Source: Bacteroidaceae bacterium
Lineage (GTDB): Bacteria; Bacteroidota; Bacteroidia; Bacteroidales; CHK158-818
DNA length: 20,619 nt
Direction: 5' to 3'
Assembly: GCA_017467745.1 (NCBI GenBank)
Contig: JAFUKV010000045.1
Span: forward strand, 1 to 20,619
In this document: one piece after another, positions 15,335 through 20,619 of the stretch
How positions within the stretch are numbered: position 1 is the first letter of the stretch
Layout: every line of letters begins with the position of its first letter
The notes under the pieces: generated by a model
Told to the model about the DNA's origin: nothing
The model's database searches: none
What the model saw: the letters and a program-made list of their open reading frames with translations, nothing else
Translations under genes and position numbers: made by a program

Positions 15335-15389
15335 GATGTCTTGAAAATTTAAAAATTTGTTTCATATTGTTTTGAGATTTTTGTTACAG

Positions 15390-15426
15390 TGCTAATTATA
15401 ATTGATTACGAGGTAATTTGCTAATT
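15390..15426. repeat. Direct repeat TGCTAATT with a central dyad
   Basis: TGCTAATT occurs at 15390-15397 and 15419-15426, start-to-start 29 bp. Between them lies the dyad ATTAC-GAG-GTAAT (15405-15417). The arrangement resembles integrase or regulator binding sites, but the sequence is A/T-rich enough that chance is possible. Confidence 0.35.
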
Positions 15427-15450
15427 GATAAGTTGGAGGTTTAAAAGAAT

Positions 15451-15462
15451 GAAATCGATTTC
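15451..15462. repeat. Perfect 12-bp palindrome GAAATCGATTTC
   Basis: A self-complementary 12-mer in the gap between integrase and ilv leader, 245 bp upstream of the integrase start. Just beyond it on the minus strand, TACGTTTG (complement of 15475-15482) fits a -7 box that could drive the integrase with a leader of about 260 nt. No -33 box goes with it. Confidence 0.35.
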
Positions 15463-15622
15463 GTGTTGTAATATCAAACGTAATGTTTTAAAATAATCGT
15501 TTTTGTTTTGGCAATTTTGAAGAAATCGGTGTTTTTGCTAAATTCGTTCCGTCAATTTGATAAAAAATAAGGTTTAAAACTTGCGAATCATAAAAAAAAA
15601 GCGATATTTTCTTACAGAATAT

Positions 15623-15654
15623 TTTGCTTATATAATTATAACTGTCTAAATTTG
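15623..15654 (+). promoter_or_regulatory. Predicted promoter of the ilv operon leader
   Basis: TTTG (15623-15626) and TAAATTTG (15647-15654, TAnnTTTG) are separated by 20 bp, the best-formed promoter in the window. Transcription would begin near 15660, about 25 nt before the leader-peptide ATG and about 220 nt before ilvD. Confidence 0.7.
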
Positions 15655-15684
15655 CATCGTTATTTAAGAATAAAGCGATTGATA

Positions 15685-15783
15685 ATGATTAGCACTCAAC
15701 TACATCTGAATAACCTATTGGGTATTTTAACTCTCAAAGTCGTCGTGGACGGGGAAAGAGAAAGGTATGTAGCTGCTTTATGA
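15685..15783 (+). CDS. Branched-chain amino-acid leader peptide (ilv attenuator)
   Basis: A 32-codon ORF between the promoter and the attenuator of the ilv operon. Thirteen residues are Leu, Ile or Val (7 Leu, 2 Ile, 4 Val). Ten of codons 6-21 are such residues, ending with three Val codons in a row (GTC GTC GTG, codons 19-21). Leu codons include CTA twice and CTC once, which are uncommon in the neighbouring genes. These are the amino acids made by the operon, so low charged Leu/Ile/Val tRNA would stall a ribosome here. The last codons (from codon 25) contain AGAGAAAGGT, the anti-terminator strand. Like many Bacteroidota starts, it has no Shine-Dalgarno sequence. The peptide itself probably has no function beyond sensing. 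No experimental support is available to me. Confidence 0.8.
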   Translation: MISTQLHLNNLLGILTLKVVVDGERERYVAAL

Positions 15784-15850
15784 AATAAATTAAGGAATTA
15801 CAGTAGTAAAGACCTTTCTCTGAATTGAATGAGAAGGTCTTTCGCTTTTT
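15757..15850 (+). promoter_or_regulatory. Transcription attenuator with mutually exclusive hairpins
   Basis: AGAGAAAGGT at 15757-15766 (inside the leader ORF) is perfectly complementary over 10 nt to ACCTTTCTCT at 15812-15821. The same downstream strand forms the left arm of the terminator, so the two pairings exclude each other. If a ribosome stalls at the Leu/Ile/Val codons, the upstream pairing (anti-terminator) can form and ilvD is transcribed. If it reads through to the stop codon, it covers the upstream strand and the terminator forms. The mechanism is inferred from the classical attenuation model. Confidence 0.78.
15808..15850 (+). terminator. Intrinsic terminator of the ilv attenuator
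   Basis: AAAGACCTTTCTC (15808-15820) pairs with GAGAAGGTCTTT (15831-15842): 12 pairs with one bulged T and a 10-nt loop. It is followed by CGC and five T (15846-15850). It stands 30 bp before the ilvD ATG, where a terminator makes sense only as a regulatory element. Confidence 0.85.
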
Positions 15851-15880
15851 AAATAAGTAGAGTTTAATTTATAGTCCGAT

Positions 15881-17713
15881 ATGAAAAAACAGTTACGCAG
15901 TTCATTTAGCACGCAGGGACGCCGTATGGCTGGCGCCAGAGCATTGTGGCGTGCTAACGGTATGAAAGAAAGTCAGTTAGGAAAACCTATTATAGCAATT
16001 GTCAATTCGTTTACACAATTTGTACCCGGCCATGTGCATCTGCATGAGATAGGCCAGCAAGTAAAGGCGGAAATAGAGAAACTCGGATGTTTTGCTGCCG
16101 AATTCAATACTATCGCTATTGACGACGGTATTGCGATGGGGCACGATGGCATGTTGTATTCTCTTCCTTCGCGTGATTTGATAGCTGATAGCGTAGAATA
16201 TATGGTAAACGCCCATAAAGCGGATGCTATGGTTTGTATCAGCAATTGCGATAAAATAACTCCGGGAATGTTGATGGCGGCTATGCGGTTGAACATTCCT
16301 GCCGTGTTTGTATCCGGAGGCCCTATGGAGGCCGGAAACTATAAAGGTCGTGCGCTCGATTTGATTGATACGATGATTGATTCTGCCGATACAACAATAC
16401 CGGATGAGCAAATTGCCCATATAGAACAGTCTGCGTGCCCTACGTGCGGATGTTGCTCGGGTATGTTTACTGCAAATTCGATGAACTGTCTGAATGAAGT
16501 TATCGGATTAGCGTTGCCCGGTAACGGGACAATTGTATCTACACACGAAAATCGCCGTCAATTGTTTAAAGATGCAGCGGCTTTGATAGTAAAAAATACA
16601 TATAAATATTACGAAGAAGGAGACGAAAGCGTTCTGCCTCGCAGCATTGTTACTCGTGCTGCGTTTCTCAATTCAATGACGTTGGATATCGCTATGGGAG
16701 GCTCTACCAATACGGTGTTGCATCTGTTGGCTGTGGCTCAGGAAGCGGGAGTAGATTTTAAAATGGATGACATCGACATGCTGTCACGGCGTGTGCCTTG
16801 TCTTTGTAAGGTTGCTCCTAATACGAATAAATATCATGTGCAGGATGTGAATCGTGCGGGCGGTATTATCGCCATAATGGACGAACTGAATAAAGGCGGA
16901 TTGGTGGATACTTCCGTTAGACGAGTAGATGGGTTGACATTGGCCGAAGCTATAGATAAATATAGTATAACCAGCCCGAATGTTTGCGATGAGGCTGTAC
17001 AGAAATACAAAAGCGCGGCAGGAGGTAAATTTAATCTGGTACTGGGTTCGCAAGCAGCTTACTATAAAGATTTGGACACCGATAGAGCAGAAGGCTGCAT
17101 TCGTGATTTACAACACGCTTATTCCAAAGATGGAGGTTTGGCGGTGCTGAAAGGAAATATAGCCCAAGACGGCTGTGTAGTAAAAACGGCGGGAGTGGAT
17201 GAAAGTATCTGGAAGTTTACCGGTCCGGCCAAAGTATTTAATTCTCAGGATTCTGCTTGCGAAGGTATTTTGGGCGGAAAAGTGGTAAGCGGAGATGTTG
17301 TCGTAATTACGCACGAAGGTCCCAAAGGCGGTCCCGGAATGCAAGAAATGTTATATCCGACCTCTTATATTAAATCGAAACATTTAGGAAAAGAGTGCGC
17401 GCTTATTACAGACGGGCGTTTTTCCGGAGGAACTTCCGGCTTGTCTATCGGACATATCTCGCCCGAAGCAGCCGCAGGCGGAAATATCGGTTTAATAAAA
17501 GACGGCGATATAATAGACATAGATATACCGGCACGTTCTATCAATGTTCGTTTGAGCGAAGAAGAAATAGCGCAACGCAGAGCTGAGGAAGAAGCTCGCG
17601 GAAAAGAGGCGTTTGCACCGCAAGGGCGCAATCGTTATGTATCGAAAGCGCTGAAAGCCTATGCCAATATGGTAAGTTCGGCCGATAAAGGCGCGGTAAG
17701 AATTATTGAATAA
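15881..17713 (+). CDS. ilvD: Dihydroxy-acid dehydratase
   Basis: A 610-aa iron-sulfur enzyme that dehydrates 2,3-dihydroxy-isovalerate and 2,3-dihydroxy-3-methylvalerate, the third common step of Val/Ile (and Leu) synthesis. Cluster and active-site blocks: SNCDKITPGM with Cys123 and ACPTCGCCSGMFTANSMN with Cys189, Cys191 and Cys192. The N-terminal block NSFTQFVPGHVHL has Gly where [2Fe-2S] dehydratases have Cys, so this looks like the E. coli-type, oxygen-sensitive [4Fe-4S] enzyme, in keeping with an anaerobe. The C-terminal half carries GRFSGGTSGLSIGHISPEAA. The length matches the family. It is the first enzyme gene of the operon; ilvB begins 19 bp after its stop. The ATG at 15881 sits directly downstream of the attenuator. 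Confidence 0.98.
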   Translation: MKKQLRSSFSTQGRRMAGARALWRANGMKESQLGKPIIAIVNSFTQFVPGHVHLHEIGQQVKAEIEKLGCFAAEFNTIAIDDGIAMGHDGMLYSLPSRDLIADSVEYMVNAHKADAMVCISNCDKITPGMLMAAMRLNIPAVFVSGGPMEAGNYKGRALDLIDTMIDSADTTIPDEQIAHIEQSACPTCGCCSGMFTANSMNCLNEVIGLALPGNGTIVSTHENRRQLFKDAAALIVKNTYKYYEEGDESVLPRSIVTRAAFLNSMTLDIAMGGSTNTVLHLLAVAQEAGVDFKMDDIDMLSRRVPCLCKVAPNTNKYHVQDVNRAGGIIAIMDELNKGGLVDTSVRRVDGLTLAEAIDKYSITSPNVCDEAVQKYKSAAGGKFNLVLGSQAAYYKDLDTDRAEGCIRDLQHAYSKDGGLAVLKGNIAQDGCVVKTAGVDESIWKFTGPAKVFNSQDSACEGILGGKVVSGDVVVITHEGPKGGPGMQEMLYPTSYIKSKHLGKECALITDGRFSGGTSGLSIGHISPEAAAGGNIGLIKDGDIIDIDIPARSINVRLSEEEIAQRRAEEEARGKEAFAPQGRNRYVSKALKAYANMVSSADKGAVRIIE

Positions 17714-17732
17714 TCAGAAAAAAAGAAATAAA

Positions 17733-19442
17733 ATGTCGAAACAGAAGATCAGTGGTTCGGATGCGTTAATTCTTTCTCTTTTAGAAGAGGGGGTAACAAC
17801 TATATTCGGATATCCGGGAGGTCAGATAATTCCGGTATTCGATCGTTTGTACGATTATAAAGATAAGCTGCACCATGTGTTAGTGCGTCATGAGCAAGGA
17901 GCTACGCATTCGGCGCAAGGGTATGCACGCGTGTCAGGAAAAGTCGGGGTAGCGTTGTTTACCTCAGGGCCGGCAGCGACAAACGCTATTACCGGACTGG
18001 CCGACGCTATGATGGATAGTACTCCTATTGTAGTGATAACGGGGCAGGTTCCGTCGCACATGTTGGGAACGGACGCTTTTCAAGAAACGGATGTGATGGG
18101 TATAACATTGCCTATTACCAAATGGGCGTACCAGATTCGTCGTCCCGAAGAGATTGCCGGAGCCGTTGCTCGGGCATTTTATATAGCTCGGACGGGGAGA
18201 CCCGGACCTGTGGTACTTGACCTGACCAAAGACGCCCAAGTGGGATTGACAGAGTTCGAATATAAAAAATGCGATTACATACGTAGTTATGTCCCTGTAC
18301 CCAAAATAGAGAGACAGGATATAATCAATGCGGCAGAATTGATAAATACCGCAAAGAAACCGCTAATGCTTGTAGGTCAGGGTGTTGTGCTTAGTAATGC
18401 GGAAAAAGAGATTATTGCAGTTGCCGAAAAAGCGGGAATACCGATGGCTGTTACATTGCTCGGTTTATCGGCAATACCCTCAGGGCATCCTTTATACAAA
18501 GGCATGCTGGGGATGCACGGTAATATAGGTCCTAATATCAAAACAAATCAATGTGATGTATTGATAGCGGTAGGTATGCGGTTTGACGATCGTGTTACAG
18601 GCGATTTGAAATCGTACGCAACGCAAGCTAAAATTATACATTTTGATATAGATGCGTCTGAATTCAATAAGAATGTTAAAGCCGATGTAACCGTATTAGG
18701 AGACGCTAAACAAACGTTGGCGGCGTTATTTGATGAAATAAAAGAAAACAGCTATAAAGAATGGGTAGATTCTTTTGCCCCTTGCGAACAGGCTGAATCT
18801 GAAAAAGTTATTATGCCCGAAATCTCTCCGAAGAGCGGTTTGTTGAAAATGGGCGAGGTGGTGCGTAAAGTATCGGAAGCATCTGGAAATAAAGCTGTTT
18901 TAGTAACAGATGTAGGCCAAAATCAGATGTTCGGAGCGCGATATTTTAAGTTTACACAGACTCGTAGCGTGGTAACATCCGGCGGATTAGGGACGATGGG
19001 ATTTGGTTTGCCTGCCGCTATTGGCGCTAAATTTGCCGCTCCCGACAGAACCGTTTGCTTGTTTTGCGGCGATGGCGGTTTACAGATGACCATACAGGAG
19101 TTGGGAACGATTCTTGAAACAGGAGTAGGCGTAAAAATCATTCTGTTGAATAATAATTATCTGGGAATGGTTCGCCAATGGCAACAACTGTTTTTCCATG
19201 AACGTTATTCGGAAACGGTTATGGTTAATCCCGATTTTGTTATGTTGGCGTCAGCCTATGGCATCAAAAGCCGTCGGGTAGAGATGCGTGAAGATTTGGA
19301 TGATGCGATTGCGGAAATGTTATCGGATGATGCTCCGTTCTTGCTCGACGTTTGTGTAGAAGAGGCCGGTTTGGTGTTTCCGATGGTTCCGGCGGGAGGA
19401 TGCGTCTCGGATATTATGTTGAATCCTTCTGAGAAATATTAA
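17733..19442 (+). CDS. ilvB: Acetolactate synthase, large (catalytic) subunit
   Basis: A 569-aa thiamine-diphosphate enzyme that condenses two pyruvates (or pyruvate and 2-oxobutyrate) in the first common step of branched-chain amino-acid synthesis. The catalytic Glu54 is in VRHEQGATHSAQGYAR. The C-terminal ThDP/Mg motif runs from GDGGLQMT to NNNYLGMVRQW. The central FAD-binding-like domain is present (GMRFDDRVTG). A TTG codon at 17706, overlapping ilvD, opens the frame, but its nine extra residues are Lys/Asn-rich and unlike the family. The ATG at 17733 gives the usual N-terminus and is chosen here. The gene follows ilvD by 19 bp and is followed by ilvN after 12 bp, a tight operon. Confidence 0.97.
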   Translation: MSKQKISGSDALILSLLEEGVTTIFGYPGGQIIPVFDRLYDYKDKLHHVLVRHEQGATHSAQGYARVSGKVGVALFTSGPAATNAITGLADAMMDSTPIVVITGQVPSHMLGTDAFQETDVMGITLPITKWAYQIRRPEEIAGAVARAFYIARTGRPGPVVLDLTKDAQVGLTEFEYKKCDYIRSYVPVPKIERQDIINAAELINTAKKPLMLVGQGVVLSNAEKEIIAVAEKAGIPMAVTLLGLSAIPSGHPLYKGMLGMHGNIGPNIKTNQCDVLIAVGMRFDDRVTGDLKSYATQAKIIHFDIDASEFNKNVKADVTVLGDAKQTLAALFDEIKENSYKEWVDSFAPCEQAESEKVIMPEISPKSGLLKMGEVVRKVSEASGNKAVLVTDVGQNQMFGARYFKFTQTRSVVTSGGLGTMGFGLPAAIGAKFAAPDRTVCLFCGDGGLQMTIQELGTILETGVGVKIILLNNNYLGMVRQWQQLFFHERYSETVMVNPDFVMLASAYGIKSRRVEMREDLDDAIAEMLSDDAPFLLDVCVEEAGLVFPMVPAGGCVSDIMLNPSEKY

Positions 19443-19454
19443 AAACAGCGTATT

Positions 19455-20003
19455 ATGGATAAAAAATTATATACGGTTACCGCTTACTCTGAAAATCAAG
19501 TAGGCTTGTTGAATCAAATAGCTACCATATTTACTCGGCGGCGTCTAAACATAGAAAGCCTATCGGTATCGGCATCGGCTATCGAAGGGGTACATAAGTT
19601 TACGATAACTACTTATAGCGATGAGGAGACTGTTAGCAAATTGGTAAAACAAATCGAAAAGAAAGTCGACGTTTTACGTTCGTTCTATTATTTGGACGAT
19701 GAAATTATATACCAAGAGGTAGCTTTGTACAAAGTTCCTACAAAGAAATTGATGGAAGATAATCGGATTGAAGAGATTGTTCGTTCGCATAGTGCCCGTA
19801 TTTTGGAAGTGAATAATGATTTTACGGTTATTGAAAAATCCGGACATTCTGACGAAACGCAACGCCTGTTTGAAGAATTGAGTAAGATAGAGGTACGCCA
19901 GTTTGTTCGTTCCGGACGAGTAGCTATAACCAAGTCGACCGTCGAGCATGTCAGTATCTTTTTGCAACAACAAGAAGATAGACGTTTAGGTATGCGTGAT
20001 TGA
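19455..20003 (+). CDS. ilvN: Acetolactate synthase, small (regulatory) subunit
   Basis: A 182-aa regulatory subunit (IlvN/IlvH type). An ACT domain covers residues about 4-78 and includes NQVGLLNQIATIFTRRRLNIESLSV, the region that binds the feedback inhibitor valine in relatives. The C-terminal domain (about 90-175) contacts the catalytic subunit. The subunit raises the activity of IlvB and makes it sensitive to valine. It lies 12 bp after ilvB, and the thioesterase gene starts 5 bp after its stop. The length is typical. Whether this copy confers Val inhibition is not visible from sequence alone. Confidence 0.95.
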   Translation: MDKKLYTVTAYSENQVGLLNQIATIFTRRRLNIESLSVSASAIEGVHKFTITTYSDEETVSKLVKQIEKKVDVLRSFYYLDDEIIYQEVALYKVPTKKLMEDNRIEEIVRSHSARILEVNNDFTVIEKSGHSDETQRLFEELSKIEVRQFVRSGRVAITKSTVEHVSIFLQQQEDRRLGMRD

Positions 20004-20008
20004 GAATT

Positions 20009-20619
20009 ATGGAGAAAGTAGTTCGTTTTACTTATCATATTCATGCCTCTCAGGGCAACGCTCAGGGAGAGTTATCTCTATCTCAACTGGTAAAGTGGAT
20101 GCTTGACGCAGCTACTTCTCATGCTGAGTCGTGGGGAGTAGGGTATAGTACATTGATAAGGGAAAATCGTGTATGGGTATTAGCCCGTTTAGGTGTAGAG
20201 ATAGAATCGTTCCCGGCAATAGGAGATACGCTGGTTATAGAGACTTGGATTGAAGGATATAACCCGCATTTTTCCGCTCGTAATTATAGTTTTACCGATG
20301 TATCGGGGCGGAGTTTCGGATATGCCCGTACTATCTGGTCGGTTATAGATATAGATACCAGACAATCTGTGGACATAGGTGGCTTCTGCCACATGGAACG
20401 GTTGGTGTCAGGCAAAGAATGTTCTATGCCGTCGTTAAGTAAAATTAGGGATGTCGAAGATGGAGAAATTACTTTCCGTTCCGTTAGATATTGTGATATA
20501 GATCTGAATCGGCATGTGAATAGCGTAAAGTATATCGAGTACATGCAAGATGTTTTTCCGATAGAAATATACGATGAGTATCGGATTTCCAGATTTGAAA
20601 TAAATTATATCAATGAAGC
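20009..20619 (+). CDS. Acyl-ACP thioesterase (3' end beyond window)
   Basis: About 203 residues of a two-hotdog acyl-ACP thioesterase are visible, open to the end of the window. It starts at the ATG 5 bp after ilvN, so it is translated as part of the ilv operon. Family role: releases free fatty acids from acyl carrier protein in the cytoplasm. Seen here: the first hotdog with SLSQLVKWMLDAATSHAESWG and RVWVLARL, and the second with DIDLNRHVNSVKYIEYM. In that block Asn167 and His169 fit the catalytic Asn-x-His pattern of plant and bacterial acyl-ACP thioesterases. The third catalytic residue would lie past the window. Placement among Val/Leu/Ile genes suggests a link between branched-chain precursors and (possibly iso-branched) fatty acids, which is inference. 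Confidence 0.92.
   Translation, partial: MEKVVRFTYHIHASQGNAQGELSLSQLVKWMLDAATSHAESWGVGYSTLIRENRVWVLARLGVEIESFPAIGDTLVIETWIEGYNPHFSARNYSFTDVSGRSFGYARTIWSVIDIDTRQSVDIGGFCHMERLVSGKECSMPSLSKIRDVEDGEITFRSVRYCDIDLNRHVNSVKYIEYMQDVFPIEIYDEYRISRFEINYINE

Noticed and set aside
15208..15684. Invertible promoter flanked by inverted repeats next to the recombinase
   Set aside because: I found single dyads but no pair of matching inverted repeats enclosing a promoter, so an inversion switch is not supported here.
17706..17732. Upstream TTG start for ilvB overlapping ilvD by 8 bp
   Set aside because: The nine added residues are Lys/Asn-rich and unlike the family N-terminus; the ATG at 17733 is a normal start 19 bp after ilvD.
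1..20619. CRISPR arrays, rRNA, tRNA or insertion sequences
   Set aside because: No regularly spaced repeats, tRNA-like cloverleaf, rRNA sequence or transposase was seen on either strand.

Overview
The window reads as chromosomal DNA from a member of the Bacteroidales (phylum Bacteroidota), a gut-type anaerobe. The evidence is Bacteroidota-style promoters (-7 box TAnnTTTG, several with no Shine-Dalgarno sequence downstream), a secreted glycan-degrading gene set, a META-domain lipoprotein, a Bacteroides-type tyrosine integrase, and an ilvD-ilvB-ilvN-acyl-ACP thioesterase order familiar from this group. Genus cannot be fixed from the sequence alone.

Layout. (1) 1-1067: the 3' end of argB (arginine synthesis), a doubtful 42-codon ORF, and a short Ogt/ATL-like protein ending at a symmetric terminator. 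(2) 1114-8130: an AraC-type regulator divergent from a secreted sialate O-acetylesterase and a secreted GH2 beta-galactosidase, followed after a strong terminator by a secreted alkaline-phosphatase-superfamily phosphodiesterase. The divergent promoter region carries a 15-bp direct repeat with a 21-bp period, the layout expected of an AraC-family operator. (3) 8271-9672: a DUF456 membrane protein and an exported ComEC-like metallo-beta-lactamase-fold hydrolase. (4) 9712-12008, minus strand: META lipoprotein, an omega-amidase-like nitrilase, a small acyltransferase and a 97-aa protein of unknown function. (5) 12224-13978: ettA with its terminator. (6) 14005-15207: a lone, A/T-rich tyrosine recombinase on the minus strand with a dyad-rich upstream region. 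(7) 15623-20619: the branched-chain amino-acid operon ilvD-ilvB-ilvN plus an acyl-ACP thioesterase that runs off the window.

The most informative signal is in front of ilvD. A well-spaced promoter leads into a 32-codon leader ORF in which 10 of codons 6-21 encode Leu, Ile or Val. It is followed by an intrinsic terminator whose left arm is perfectly complementary over 10 nt to the 3' part of the leader ORF. This is a complete transcription-attenuation device for branched-chain amino acids.

The gene groups suggest two themes: trimming host glycans (deacetylating sialic acids, removing galactose, cleaving phospho- or sulfo-ester type bonds) under AraC-type control, and amino-acid synthesis (argB, ilv) with leader-peptide feedback. 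Nothing amounts to a completely new system. The leader/attenuator and the putative AraC operator are the parts that gene-only annotation would miss.
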